A DNA stretch of 64,000 bases from JAWSVE01 sp033852115 (GCA_033852115.1 JAWSVE010000001.1:310001-374000); one strand, 5' to 3'. Counted from the first letter of the stretch, positions 19,200-29,020 are shown. Notes: generated from the letters alone by a model not told the origin. Translations and numbers: made by a program.

Positions 19200-21177
19200 A
19201 TTTCATTTCATTCGGCCACTTTGGTTGCTTAGCCTTCTACCGTTATTGGCACTTTGGTGGGCGCTGTGGACACGCCACAGTAAACAAACCCAGTGGAGTA
19301 AGCTCATTCCTCAGGATTTATTACAACACCTCCTCGAGTCCAGTAATCAACAACGTCAACGATGGCCGTTGATTGCGCTTCTTGTCGCGTGGGTGTTAGC
19401 AGCCGCCGCATTAGCTGGCCCTACGTGGCAAAAATTACCTCAACCAATTCATCGCTCAACCGCTGCGGTCGTTATTGTGATGGACCTTTCTCCATCAATG
19501 GTAGCCGAAGACTTAAAGCCGTCTCGCTTAGTACGAACGCGTTATAAAATTCTTGATTTTCTGAATCAGCGCAATGAAGGGATGACAGCACTTGTCGCAT
19601 ACGCCGGAGAGGCACATGTAGTTAGTCCACTCACTGACGACAACGACACCATTAGCAATTTAGTGCCTGCTTTGTCACCCGATGTACTCCCATTGACAGG
19701 CAGTAACGTAGAGATGGCCATTGAAAAAGCTCAAACTCTACTCGCCGACGCAGGAATTCATCGTGGGCAAATTCTATTATTTACCGATGGCATTGCAAAA
19801 GAGGCGATGAATGAAGTTAAAAAACTAATCATTGGATCGCCACATACATTGTCTGTCATTGGCGTCGGCAGTGATGATGGTGCCCCAATTCCAACAGGAA
19901 ACGGGGGCTTCACCAAAGACCGACAAGGTAATATTGTGATCGCCAAGCTCAATAGCAGCGGGCTCTCTGATTTAGCACGCTCAGTTGGGGGTAGCTATTC
20001 ACCGCTCACTACAGACACTCGCGACCTTGACAGTCTGGAAGAAATACAACGGCAGCAAGCAGCTCTATCAGAAAGCCAACAAGTGAATCGGGAATTCGAT
20101 GTGTGGCAAGACCAAGGCCACTGGCTGGCGATATTGCTTGTTCCTTTTGCATTGTTTACCTTCCGAAGGGGCTGGGTCCTGTCGATTGCTGCAGTGGCAT
20201 TTATCTTTCCACAGCCCAGCAACGCCTTTGAGTGGCAAGATCTATGGGCAACCGATGACCAACAAGCGCACGCCGCTTTTGAGTCTGGCGACCCGCAAAC
20301 AGCGGCTGAAAAATTTGAGAGCCGCCAATGGCGCGGTAGCGCACAGTACAAAAGTGGCGATTACGCAGCAGCCGCGAAAACATTCGCAGAAGGCAAGTCA
20401 GTATTAGATTATTACAACCTTGGCAATGCCCTATTAAAACAAGGTGCGATTGATGATGCTATAGAGGCATATCAAACAGCCTTAGATAAAGACCCCAAGC
20501 ATCAAGATGCTAAAGCAAACTTAGAGCTTGCTCGGTCGTTAAAAAATCAGTCGCAGCAGAATTCATCCTCAGATGACCAAAATCAGCAGAGCGATCAAAA
20601 TGGCGAGCAACAGCAAGATGGAAATTCTAGCTCGCCAAAAGACGGGCAAGAAAACTCGGACAACGGACAAGCCGATCAATCCAGCAAGAAATCCGGCGAG
20701 AACGGCCAGCAAAATGACAATCAAAATCCGGAGAGCACGAGAGAAAACACGGAGCTAGCTGATAAATCCGCCGAATCGCAATCCAGCAACAGTAGTGGAG
20801 AAATCGACGAAGAAGCTGCGCAACAACTCGCTGCCGACGACCCGACCCGACAAGCGCTGTCAGATAACGAGAAACAACAAATAAACAACTCAGATTCGTC
20901 GGAGCCTGAAGAAGAGAATGAATCGACAGCGGCACTTAATACAGGTGAAAATGATTCGCAGAAAAACGAAGAACAATCGCTAGTTGCACAAGAACTCACA
21001 AGCCAACAAGGCGACAGCGAAAAACAACAAGCTTTGGAACAATGGCTGCGCCAGATCCCTGATGATCCAAGCGGGTTACTACGACGCAAATTCGAGTACC
21101 AGCACAGACAGTTGCGACAACAGTATCGCACAGGCGAGTGGCAACCGCCGGAGAACCAGGCCTATGAACGCTGGTAA
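19192..21177 (+). CDS. BatB/BatC-type fusion: vWA domain plus TPR and low-complexity tail
   Basis: This 661-residue protein combines two parts that are separate in Bacteroides Bat operons. The N-terminal part has two transmembrane helices, a vWA domain with DLSPSM and LLFTDGIAK, and a further transmembrane region near 305-345. A TPR region follows at about 345-445 (YKSGDYAAAAKTFAEG, YYNLGNALLKQGAIDDAIEAYQTAL). The tail from 450 to 600 is extremely rich in Gln, Ser, Asn, Asp and Glu, and looks disordered. It sits between the BatA-like and BatD genes. Confidence 0.9.
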   Translation: MTEFHFIRPLWLLSLLPLLALWWALWTRHSKQTQWSKLIPQDLLQHLLESSNQQRQRWPLIALLVAWVLAAAALAGPTWQKLPQPIHRSTAAVVIVMDLSPSMVAEDLKPSRLVRTRYKILDFLNQRNEGMTALVAYAGEAHVVSPLTDDNDTISNLVPALSPDVLPLTGSNVEMAIEKAQTLLADAGIHRGQILLFTDGIAKEAMNEVKKLIIGSPHTLSVIGVGSDDGAPIPTGNGGFTKDRQGNIVIAKLNSSGLSDLARSVGGSYSPLTTDTRDLDSLEEIQRQQAALSESQQVNREFDVWQDQGHWLAILLVPFALFTFRRGWVLSIAAVAFIFPQPSNAFEWQDLWATDDQQAHAAFESGDPQTAAEKFESRQWRGSAQYKSGDYAAAAKTFAEGKSVLDYYNLGNALLKQGAIDDAIEAYQTALDKDPKHQDAKANLELARSLKNQSQQNSSSDDQNQQSDQNGEQQQDGNSSSPKDGQENSDNGQADQSSKKSGENGQQNDNQNPESTRENTELADKSAESQSSNSSGEIDEEAAQQLAADDPTRQALSDNEKQQINNSDSSEPEEENESTAALNTGENDSQKNEEQSLVAQELTSQQGDSEKQQALEQWLRQIPDDPSGLLRRKFEYQHRQLRQQYRTGEWQPPENQAYERW

Positions 21178-21211
21178 CTCAATAATTAACTATATTGTAA
21201 AACCATCAAAT

Positions 21212-22996
21212 ATGATGACTTCGATGAACACAAAGTACTTTAAATTTACAACACTTAGACCACTGTTGGTGTGTTTAAACCTGTTTTTACTTATCATAAT
21301 AAGTTTGCCTTCTTTCGCAGCAGATTTTTCTGCGGAAGTCGATCGAACAGTCATTACTGAAGATGAATCTCTATTGCTGACTTTACATATCAACGAGCAA
21401 ATTGGTTACGGTGGACCCGATTTAACACTGCTCGAAGAGGATTTCGACATTCTCAATCAGCAACGTAGTAATCAGTTTCGAAGCCTCAACGGCCGTACAG
21501 AAGCCTGGACCGAATGGACTATTTCGTTGTCACCTAAACGTCATGGCAAACTGCTTATTCCCAGCTTCAGTTTTTCAGGTAGTTATACCGATGCGATTGA
21601 AATTACTGTCAATCAACTCACAGCAACCAACAATGAATCGCGAGATATTTTTGCTACTGTCGCAACTGAAAAAGAAGCGGTATATGTTCAAGAACAACTT
21701 TTAGTCACTGTTCGACTCCATACCGCCGTTGATTTAAGAGAAATAACAGTAGAAAAAGATTTAGTCATCGATGGTGCAACAGTTGAACACGTCAGCGAAG
21801 TGTCGTATCGCAAGAATATCAACGGAAGGCTATATAAAGTCGTCGAAATGGTCTATGCGGTTTACCCGCAACAAAGTGGTGAATTAACGATTCCTGAGCT
21901 CGCTTGGAATGCGTTGGTAGTAAACAATCGCTGGCGAAACGACCCTTTTAGAGCATCACGAGGCACTCTACGGCGGATAAAAAGTTTACCAACAAAGGTA
22001 GCCGTGGAAAGTAAACCTGATAATTACACTGGCAACATCTGGCTACCTGCAAAAAATGTAAGACTAGAACAGCATTGGAGCAGCGACCCAAAACGCTTTG
22101 TCGTCGGGGAGCCTTTGACCCGTCGCATATCGATTATTGCCGAAGGTCTTTCCGCCGCGCAGCTACCGCCTTTTGACGAACCAATGCTGGACGATATAAA
22201 AATATACAGTGACCAGCCGCAACTGGATGAACAAAAATCTTCCAGCGGTATTGTCGGCTCTCGCCATGAAAGCCTGGCTATCGTGCCTACTCGTTCAGGT
22301 AACATCACTCTACCTGCGATCGACATCACATGGTGGAATACCACCACTGGCAGACAAGAAGTAGCCACTTTACCCTCTCAAACCATTCAGGTTGCTCCAG
22401 CGCCGGTGAACAACCCAATGGCGACCAATCTTGCTTCACCCGCGCTCTCCACTCAGCCGGGTGCCGACAACAGCAATGTAGAGCAAATTAATTCCGAAAT
22501 TTCGGGTGACGGGTTCGGCGCAACACCTTTGCATTTATGGATAAGCAATGCACTATTCGCCGTGCTTGCCGCTGTATTTTTTATCGCTTGGCTCAACGCC
22601 CGCACACGCTCTGCACATAATCCGCTTCATGATGATGAAACCGCAGTTCCTGAAGCGGTTAATGAGAAGCAGCTCTTCAATGAGCTGCGAAAATCTTGCG
22701 CTGATAACCAGGCAAACCAAGCACGACACGCACTATGCCAATGGGCACGGTGTCATTGGCATTTAGCTCAGCAGCCAAGCCTAGAGAATATTAAATTGCA
22801 ATTTGACGATGAAAAACTAAATTATCAGCTGGATCTTCTCGACAAGACATTGTATTCAAACAATAACGATTCAGACTGGGACGGCACTGCCTTATGGACG
22901 GCACTAACAGCCGCAAAACGGGCAGAAAGAAAGAGAAAGAATAGCGAAAGTACGTCACACAATGACCTCCCTCCCCTTTACCCCAGTACGCGTTAA
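21212..22996 (+). CDS. batD: BatD family protein
   Basis: The protein is about 594 residues from the ATG at 21212; the frame is open further upstream but into the previous gene. A signal peptide (PLLVCLNLFLLIIISLPSFA) is followed by tandem beta-rich BatD repeats (VDRTVITEDESLLLTLHI ..., LVTVRLHTAVDLREITVEKDLVIDGA), a single transmembrane helix near the C-terminal third (ISNALFAVLAAVFFIAWL) and a cytoplasmic helical tail. BatD proteins are periplasmic partners of the BatA/BatB vWA proteins. It ends the operon, 6 bp from the convergent next gene. Another ATG at 21224 is an alternative start. Confidence 0.85.
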   Translation: MMTSMNTKYFKFTTLRPLLVCLNLFLLIIISLPSFAADFSAEVDRTVITEDESLLLTLHINEQIGYGGPDLTLLEEDFDILNQQRSNQFRSLNGRTEAWTEWTISLSPKRHGKLLIPSFSFSGSYTDAIEITVNQLTATNNESRDIFATVATEKEAVYVQEQLLVTVRLHTAVDLREITVEKDLVIDGATVEHVSEVSYRKNINGRLYKVVEMVYAVYPQQSGELTIPELAWNALVVNNRWRNDPFRASRGTLRRIKSLPTKVAVESKPDNYTGNIWLPAKNVRLEQHWSSDPKRFVVGEPLTRRISIIAEGLSAAQLPPFDEPMLDDIKIYSDQPQLDEQKSSSGIVGSRHESLAIVPTRSGNITLPAIDITWWNTTTGRQEVATLPSQTIQVAPAPVNNPMATNLASPALSTQPGADNSNVEQINSEISGDGFGATPLHLWISNALFAVLAAVFFIAWLNARTRSAHNPLHDDETAVPEAVNEKQLFNELRKSCADNQANQARHALCQWARCHWHLAQQPSLENIKLQFDDEKLNYQLDLLDKTLYSNNNDSDWDGTALWTALTAAKRAERKRKNSESTSHNDLPPLYPSTR

Positions 22997-23002
22997 TCTC
23001 GA

Positions 23003-24784
23003 CTAAGGTAGAATTAACGCTCCCTGCAAATCGACCTGCGGCAAAGCAACAATAATATCCATTGCGTGGCGCGATCCACCAGGTTGCATGAGGTGCAGCC
23101 TGTAGTCAGAGAATATTTTATTAATCCTTTTTCTTGCTTGACTCAGCGAATTTCCCGCAACGACTTCGCCCTCTAAAAGCTCAGAATCAATTGTTGAATA
23201 CCCAATTAATTGATTCGCCACAAAAAAACCTAAAACATTTGCGATACAAAGACCATCGCAGTCGGGGTTTACTTGAGGTAACTCCTGGCTACCAATCGGG
23301 TTTAGCGAACTGTAGTTTCCATAAAGCTCAATTATCTTGCGCGCACTTCGCATCTGATCTTGCGCGGATTGAGCATTTAACAAAGCCATCACACGTTGCA
23401 AAGACTGAAAGCTTTCTGTTAGATCTTCTTGTTTCTTAATTTGTCGCGCTATACCAAACTGTAGAAAGTCATAACTTGAAAGCTGCCAATTAAACCAGTT
23501 GGTACTAATTACCATCAATCCTGAATCGAGACCATCACTGCCATTCGACCACCACGTTTGGTTAACCATTAGGACATGAACTAATTTTCCGTATGCAGCA
23601 GTTAACCCTTTCCAGTGCGCTACAGAAAAATCTTTATCTAACGACGGCTCCGAAATATAGAGATGATACATTGCATCGCGACTAGCGGCTTCTGGCCCTA
23701 GGTCGGAATAGCTTGGATAGCCCGAGGCAATCAAAAGCGGAGGGGAAACATCGTCATCACCGTTCTTAACAGTATGAAATATCACGCGGCCAAGCGCCTT
23801 ACCTTGATAAAATATTTCATAACCATGCCCAACACCCACATCTTCGTGCGATGCCAAAGGGATTAGTTCCAGGCCGAGAGCAGACGTTAGCGCTTGATGT
23901 ATAGCCAATTGCCACTCGCTTACACCCCAGCGGCGAATTGGATGACTGGCTGATAGCGCCAACACATTGTTTAACGGTAACTGTGAAAGCTGGTGTAGGT
24001 CATCCTCCACATCTTCAGCGAGAATATTGCTACTGAGTTGTGGGCGTTGGTGTTCGATGTACTGGTCAATCTCCCCACTTGCGTGCCCTAAAAATACCTC
24101 CAGCGCGCCTGGTGCAGGCATGCTAGTCAACTCTCTCGCCATAGCTAGCGGCGTTGGATAGCCTAACTGACTTGCGAGCTTGCCCAATCCTTGCATTATG
24201 TTCTCTAAATAAACTTTATCTTCACCTGATGACTTTGATCGGGCTTGCAACTGGCGCCTGATCCGATTGAGTTCATACCCGACGCGTAACCCAGACGCTA
24301 CTTCAAATTGATCTCTAGGTAAATTCACGCCGGTATGACGCATATCTTGTAGCCATTTATTAACCATATGTTGAGTAGCCGTATCAAAAGGACTGACATC
24401 AACATGACTAATAACGCCGTAGACTTCAGGTGAATGTAGTTTGCTATATCGAAAACGGGCGATGGTAAGTAAACAGCGGTCTATCTCCGCACGGCCTTGT
24501 AGATCAGCTTGTAAATATCGCAATTGCTGAGAGGCTTCGACTTCCGCTAACGCCCTAAGACTAGAATCGATTATTGATAGCGTTTCGCGCCCGAGCTCGG
24601 CACTGGCCCTGTTGAAAGGCTCAGAAGGCATTAACCTTGCTAAGGAGGTTTCTATTTTTTCTAACTGAGCAAGGCACTGCTTATTTCCATTTGCGCTTAA
24701 TTGATTCGACAACGAATCGTCACCTTGTCGCTCCCCACCACAGGCACCGAGAAAGATCGCGGTAACTAGGGCCAACGCTTTCAT
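23003..24784 (-). CDS. lipoprotein resembling an M3 oligopeptidase that lacks the HExxH motif
   Basis: A 593-residue protein from the ATG at 24782-24784, which gives a lipoprotein signal (MKALALVTAIFLGACGG, lipobox LGAC); the frame extends 49 codons upstream without a better start. The long helical body and the order of segments recall M3 oligopeptidases: LGKLASQLGYPTP, then GYEIFYQGKALGRVIFHT, then LTAAYGKLVHVLM where M3 enzymes have FHEFGHALH, and a helical C-terminus. The catalytic His-Glu-x-x-His is absent. If the relationship is real it is a secreted, catalytically inactive relative. The family assignment is an inference from pattern reading. Confidence 0.45.
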   Translation of the reverse strand: MKALALVTAIFLGACGGERQGDDSLSNQLSANGNKQCLAQLEKIETSLARLMPSEPFNRASAELGRETLSIIDSSLRALAEVEASQQLRYLQADLQGRAEIDRCLLTIARFRYSKLHSPEVYGVISHVDVSPFDTATQHMVNKWLQDMRHTGVNLPRDQFEVASGLRVGYELNRIRRQLQARSKSSGEDKVYLENIMQGLGKLASQLGYPTPLAMARELTSMPAPGALEVFLGHASGEIDQYIEHQRPQLSSNILAEDVEDDLHQLSQLPLNNVLALSASHPIRRWGVSEWQLAIHQALTSALGLELIPLASHEDVGVGHGYEIFYQGKALGRVIFHTVKNGDDDVSPPLLIASGYPSYSDLGPEAASRDAMYHLYISEPSLDKDFSVAHWKGLTAAYGKLVHVLMVNQTWWSNGSDGLDSGLMVISTNWFNWQLSSYDFLQFGIARQIKKQEDLTESFQSLQRVMALLNAQSAQDQMRSARKIIELYGNYSSLNPIGSQELPQVNPDCDGLCIANVLGFFVANQLIGYSTIDSELLEGEVVAGNSLSQARKRINKIFSDYRLHLMQPGGSRHAMDIIVALPQVDLQGALILP

Positions 24785-24991
24785 GCGCAAACGTAATAGA
24801 TTGAATCGCGGCACTGTCAAACACTCCGATGAAATTAAATGTGTGATGAGCTCGTACTCAAACCGAGGAAAGACAGGCTGACTCCCCACATTTTGGCTAT
24901 GCTTAAAAGAAACCAACACACCTAAGCTCATTGGGTATCAAATCGTACCCCAATGATCTTAAATCTCAAGACAAACACAGCCAAAACCTAA

Positions 24992-25609
24992 ATGGATGCA
25001 GCAAACACAATAAACCTCTCAGCTGACGAGCGCGACTGCCTTCAGGAAATAACCAATGTTGCGATGGGACAAGCTGCAGACCATCTAGCACGGTTATTAG
25101 ATCAATTTGTCGTACTCTCGATACCCCACGTAGAGCTGCTCAGCCCGTCTGACATAGCAATGGCCTTGCAATCATTACAAGGGCCTCAATCAGTCTCTGG
25201 AGTTTGCCAAGGATTTCTGGGAGGCGGATTAGCCGGCGAATGTATGCTGATTTTTAATGACGCCAGCTTTCAGGATTTAGCCAGTCTGTTTAAATATGAA
25301 TCCGAATTAGATGAGCATACTGAACACGAGCTATTAATGGATGCCGCCAACGTCCTGGTCGGCGCCTGCTTAAAAGGCTTAGCAGAACAATTAGACGTCG
25401 AGTTCAGTTTTGGCCCCCCAATGCTTCTGGGCCAACACCTTTGTATTGACGAACTCTTAAAAAATACCAACAAACTATGGAAGCAAGCACTTGTTGTAGA
25501 AATAAACTACCGAATCGAAGACTTCAATGTCAACTGCGACCTACTGCTTATATTGACGGAAGACTCTATTCACAGACTGCTCACTAAGATCGCCTGTTTA
25601 TTGGATTAA
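24992..25609 (+). CDS. CheC-like chemotaxis phosphatase
   Basis: A 205-residue protein with the two-fold CheC layout. The first motif is LQEITNVAMGQAADHLARLL near residue 15 and the second is ELLMDAANVLVGACLKGLAEQL near residue 110. CheC/CheX proteins dephosphorylate CheY-P using the Glu/Asn pair of this motif. The first site keeps E..N; the second has Asp in place of Glu. The next gene, a diguanylate cyclase, starts 2 bp after the stop, so this protein may set the phosphorylation state of a response regulator linked to c-di-GMP output. No CheY is in the window. Confidence 0.78.
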   Translation: MDAANTINLSADERDCLQEITNVAMGQAADHLARLLDQFVVLSIPHVELLSPSDIAMALQSLQGPQSVSGVCQGFLGGGLAGECMLIFNDASFQDLASLFKYESELDEHTEHELLMDAANVLVGACLKGLAEQLDVEFSFGPPMLLGQHLCIDELLKNTNKLWKQALVVEINYRIEDFNVNCDLLLILTEDSIHRLLTKIACLLD

Positions 25610-25611
25610 TT

Positions 25612-26571
25612 ATGGCCGAGAAGATCAACATCCTTGATGAACTGCATTGGCTAATGGACGTGCTTCAAAGCATTGACGTTGGCTTGGTGGTATTAAATCA
25701 GGATTTTGAGATAGAGCTGTGGAATAGCTTCATGCAGAACCACAGCGCATTAATGCCATCCGACGTAATGGGCAAAAGTTTATTTAGCTTATTTCCCGAA
25801 CTACCGGAAAATTGGTTTCGACGAAAAGCTGAATCGGTGTTTGTACTACATAATGCAGCTTTTACCACTTGGGAACAGCGTCAATATCTCATCAAATTTA
25901 AAAACTATCGACCCATCACGGGCGTAGCAGAATACATGTATCAAAACAGCACCATCGTGCCGTTGATTGATACTCAGGGTGACGTAAATCATATTTGCTT
26001 AATAATATATGATGTCACAGACACCGCTGTGAACAAGGAAGGCATGCGCAATGCGAACGCGCAGCTTGAGCAACTCAGCCGAACTGACCGCTTGACCCAA
26101 TTATTCAATCGAGGTTGGTGGGAAGAATGCTTAGAAAAAGAGTTTAAACGTAACCAAAGACAGCCAAGTGATTGCTGCTTGGTTATGTTCGACATTGATC
26201 ATTTTAAGAAAGTGAATGATACCTATGGGCATCCAGCTGGGGATGAAGTCATTCGCCGCACCGCCGAAACATTACGCAATAACTTACGCGATGTAGATAT
26301 AGCCGGTCGTTACGGTGGTGAAGAGTTTGCGATCATTCTCATTAATGCCGACGAAGATGGTGCCGGTATATTCGCCGAACGATTGAGGGCTAATATCGAA
26401 AGCCTCGAAGTATTCTACGATGGAACCCAAATACCCTACACAATAAGCCTGGGTATTTCACAGCTGAACGAAAAAATTAACTCTCCAGGAGGCTGGATAG
26501 AGGCGGCCGACTCAGCGCTTTACGAAGCCAAGCATGCAGGAAGAAACTGCTGGAAGGTTAACAAACCATAA
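25612..26571 (+). CDS. PAS-GGDEF diguanylate cyclase
   Basis: This 319-residue cytoplasmic protein should make c-di-GMP from two GTP. A PAS-like sensor fills about residues 8-135 (LQSIDVGLVVLNQDFEIELWN). The GGDEF domain covers about 155-319, with FDIDHFKKVNDTYGHPAGDEV and the active-site GGEEF at 235-239. The inhibitory I-site RxxD is present as RDVD at 226-229, exactly five residues before GGEEF, so product inhibition is expected. No transmembrane segment is visible. It is translationally linked to the CheC-like gene (2-bp gap) and convergent with ppiD. Confidence 0.95.
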   Translation: MAEKINILDELHWLMDVLQSIDVGLVVLNQDFEIELWNSFMQNHSALMPSDVMGKSLFSLFPELPENWFRRKAESVFVLHNAAFTTWEQRQYLIKFKNYRPITGVAEYMYQNSTIVPLIDTQGDVNHICLIIYDVTDTAVNKEGMRNANAQLEQLSRTDRLTQLFNRGWWEECLEKEFKRNQRQPSDCCLVMFDIDHFKKVNDTYGHPAGDEVIRRTAETLRNNLRDVDIAGRYGGEEFAIILINADEDGAGIFAERLRANIESLEVFYDGTQIPYTISLGISQLNEKINSPGGWIEAADSALYEAKHAGRNCWKVNKP

Positions 26572-26598
26572 CCCTCCAGCAATAGTTTTTTGGTAAAC

Positions 26599-28473
26599 CT
26601 AACGATCTATTGAAGCTTGAGCTTGTTGATGAGCTTCGAAAGCAGAATAAGACACTTCCCCCCAGCTAGATGCCAAGCGGTCACTCAAATTAGCTTTTTC
26701 CGCATCACTCAAATTTCCTAAACTGCCGTCTGTCACACTGGTGAGGCTTACCACTGCGTAGTCACCTGAGGCAAGTTCAACTTTTTCGACAAGCGCCGAG
26801 CCTGCGGGCTTAGCCATTGCAAATACATGTTGCAAAATATCACGCCCAACTTTCGGATCGTTCCGCTGAGCACTCTCAGCAATCTGCCACTCGTATTCAT
26901 CGGCCTGCGCAACTTCTTCAACACTTTTACCTGATTGAATCTCAGAAACCAGTTCATCTGCAACAGACGCTATTTCTGCAATCGCCTTGTTACGCTTTAG
27001 GTCAGCGACAATCGAATTCTTCACTTCATCAAGTTCAAGCGCTCGCGGCTCATGATGATTCGTCACTCGCAGGACTACAAGGTGAGTGGAAGACACCTCA
27101 ATGACATCGCTTGAATGACGGGTATCGAGCGCATCACCATCGAAGGCTGCTTCAATTACTTTGGGGTTTGATGCTAGGCCAAAGCCACCACTGCGGCTAA
27201 AGGGACCCGCAAACTGAAGTCTCAAACCCAACTCTTTCGCGGCAGGGCCAAGTTCAGCAACGTTGTATGTAAGATCTTCATATTGACGGCGCAACTCGAC
27301 GAAGCGGTCTTCTGCCATCGCACGTCGCATAGCGCGCTCTATCCGACCACGATCTTCCTCAAAACTGGGTGGTTCTGCACCACTGACTTCAAGTAACTTG
27401 ATAATGTGAGTACCTGCATCAGTCACAACTGGAGCCGATACCTCTCCCACCTGTAGGCTTGCCAAGGCGTCTTCGAATGCTTGTGGGAATGTATCACCGG
27501 ATGTAAAACCTAAATCACCTCCATCTTCGCGCGACCCAAAGTCATCTGATAACTCTTCAGCCACATCGGCAAACGCCTCACCATCTGCAAGACGCTTTTG
27601 GACATCAGCGATAATTTCTTGCTCAGAACCATCGTCTTTTGCCTCGATTAAGATATGCGCCGCTCGACGCTCTGAGTCAGCAACGAATGCCGATATCTCT
27701 TGCTCATACTGCTCGCGAATGTCCTCTTCTGAGAGCTCAATCTGCTCTTCCAGTTGCGCCAAGTTGAGCTCTACAAACTCAATCGCGACTTGTTCTGGGT
27801 TCTGATAATCCGCTTTATTAGCCTCGTAGTATTCACCGATCTCCTCATCACTAATCTCGATAGAGGCTTGCACCGGCGCTAGTGGCACGGTTAGGTAATG
27901 AAAGCTTCGAGATTGCTGCGAGAGCGCTACCATACGCTCAAGCTGTGCGTCTGTTATAAAACTGCTCGATGTAAGCCCCGCCACTTGCTGACCCAGCACA
28001 ATATCTTCTTCGAGCTGACTTCGGTAGCTCATCGGAGTATAGCCAACACGCGCCAGTAAATTTCTGAATGTATTCTCGTCAAATTTACCGTCGACGCGAA
28101 ACTCAGGAACACTCAAAATATATTCATTGATCCGCGCAGTAGACGCCGCAAATCCCGAATCTTTAGCCGCAACAACCATTACTTTACGACGAATCAATTC
28201 GTTCAACACTGGCTCGCGCAAATTATCGTCCGACAAAAATTCTTCTGGAAGATTATCTCCGAATTGTGAACGCAATTGATTTTGACGGGCACTTATCGCG
28301 CGCTGTAAATCAATTTCTGTAATTTTTTCGCCTTCAACTTCTGCTACCTCACCCGGAGAAATACTACCGGTGAACAGCGAATCGACACCGAACAATACCA
28401 GTGGCACAACCATCAATCCGACGATGATTACTGCAACCGCACCCTTAAGGTTATCTCTCAAACTTTGTAACAT
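26599..28473 (-). CDS. ppiD: periplasmic peptidyl-prolyl isomerase PpiD
   Basis: A 624-residue membrane-anchored chaperone near the Sec translocon. One N-terminal transmembrane helix (AVAVIIVGLMVVPLVLFGV) precedes a SurA-like N-terminal chaperone domain, a parvulin domain near 265-360 (RRAAHILIEAK ... LGFTSGDTFPQAFEDAL ... GTHIIKLLEV) and a C-terminal chaperone segment. Size matches E. coli PpiD (623). It lies downstream of hupB as in E. coli, separated by a terminator. Confidence 0.95.
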   Translation of the reverse strand: MLQSLRDNLKGAVAVIIVGLMVVPLVLFGVDSLFTGSISPGEVAEVEGEKITEIDLQRAISARQNQLRSQFGDNLPEEFLSDDNLREPVLNELIRRKVMVVAAKDSGFAASTARINEYILSVPEFRVDGKFDENTFRNLLARVGYTPMSYRSQLEEDIVLGQQVAGLTSSSFITDAQLERMVALSQQSRSFHYLTVPLAPVQASIEISDEEIGEYYEANKADYQNPEQVAIEFVELNLAQLEEQIELSEEDIREQYEQEISAFVADSERRAAHILIEAKDDGSEQEIIADVQKRLADGEAFADVAEELSDDFGSREDGGDLGFTSGDTFPQAFEDALASLQVGEVSAPVVTDAGTHIIKLLEVSGAEPPSFEEDRGRIERAMRRAMAEDRFVELRRQYEDLTYNVAELGPAAKELGLRLQFAGPFSRSGGFGLASNPKVIEAAFDGDALDTRHSSDVIEVSSTHLVVLRVTNHHEPRALELDEVKNSIVADLKRNKAIAEIASVADELVSEIQSGKSVEEVAQADEYEWQIAESAQRNDPKVGRDILQHVFAMAKPAGSALVEKVELASGDYAVVSLTSVTDGSLGNLSDAEKANLSDRLASSWGEVSYSAFEAHQQAQASIDR

Positions 28474-28610
28474 GTTGACCTCGAATTATTACCCAACGTG
28501 TTTCTTTCCTGCTATGTCAAACACGGCTGGGCACAAAAACGTGCTAGGAAATAATTTTAATTTACCTAACTCGTTAAGCTTATGCTCAAATCTAAACGGA
28601 ATCGCTTCAA

Positions 28611-28643
28611 TGAAAAAAGGCGCATCGTTCAGATGCGCCTTAA
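28611..28643 (-). terminator. rho-independent terminator after hupB
   Basis: The perfect 10-bp stem AAGGCGCATC/GATGCGCCTT (28617-28641, loop GTTCA) is followed on the minus strand by six T. It lies 107 bp past the hupB stop and upstream of ppiD, so ppiD probably has its own promoter. Confidence 0.85.
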
Positions 28644-28747
28644 TGTTTATAGTGTCTCTAGTCGCTTATGTGAGCTCTCAAGTAACGCTTATCTAATTTA
28701 AGTTCACAAATTGCTTTTAGGAATCTAAAGACCTTTTTAATGTTAAT

Positions 28748-29020
28748 TTAGTTAACTGCGTCTTTAAGCGCTTTACCCGCCTTGAAACTAGGAATTTTCG
28801 CCGCTGCAATCTGAATTGGCTCACCTGTTTGCGGGTTACGTCCGGTGCGCGCTGCGCGGTCTTTAACACTAAACGTGCCGAAGCCCACTAAAACAACCTG
28901 GTCACCTTTCTTAAGAGCATCGGCAACAGTGTCTACCATTGCGTCTAATGCGCGTCCAGCCGCTGCTTTTGGAATATCAGCAGACGCTGCGATCGCTTCA
29001 ATTAGCTCTGATTTATTCAC
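28748..29020 (-). CDS. hupB: DNA-binding protein HU-beta
   Basis: This 90-residue nucleoid protein starts at the GTG at 29018-29020 (VNKSELIEAIAASADIPKAAAGRAL), eight bases after AAGGGG. The HU signature GFGTFSVKDRAARTGRNPQTG is intact, and the end is KAGKALKDAVN. HU dimers bend and compact DNA. A GTG start three codons upstream (MYR extension) is less likely because it would fall inside the ribosome-binding site. Gene order lon-hupB-ppiD is conserved with E. coli. Confidence 0.97.
   Translation of the reverse strand: MNKSELIEAIAASADIPKAAAGRALDAMVDTVADALKKGDQVVLVGFGTFSVKDRAARTGRNPQTGEPIQIAAAKIPSFKAGKALKDAVN

Noticed and set aside
20627..21131. Frames antisense to the BatB/BatC-type gene
   Set aside because: They mirror the low-complexity Gln/Ser-rich tail and have no independent coding signals.
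23003..24931. Using the most upstream start for the M3-like lipoprotein gene
   Set aside because: The 49-codon extension would remove the lipoprotein signal peptide from the N-terminus and has no supporting ribosome-binding site.
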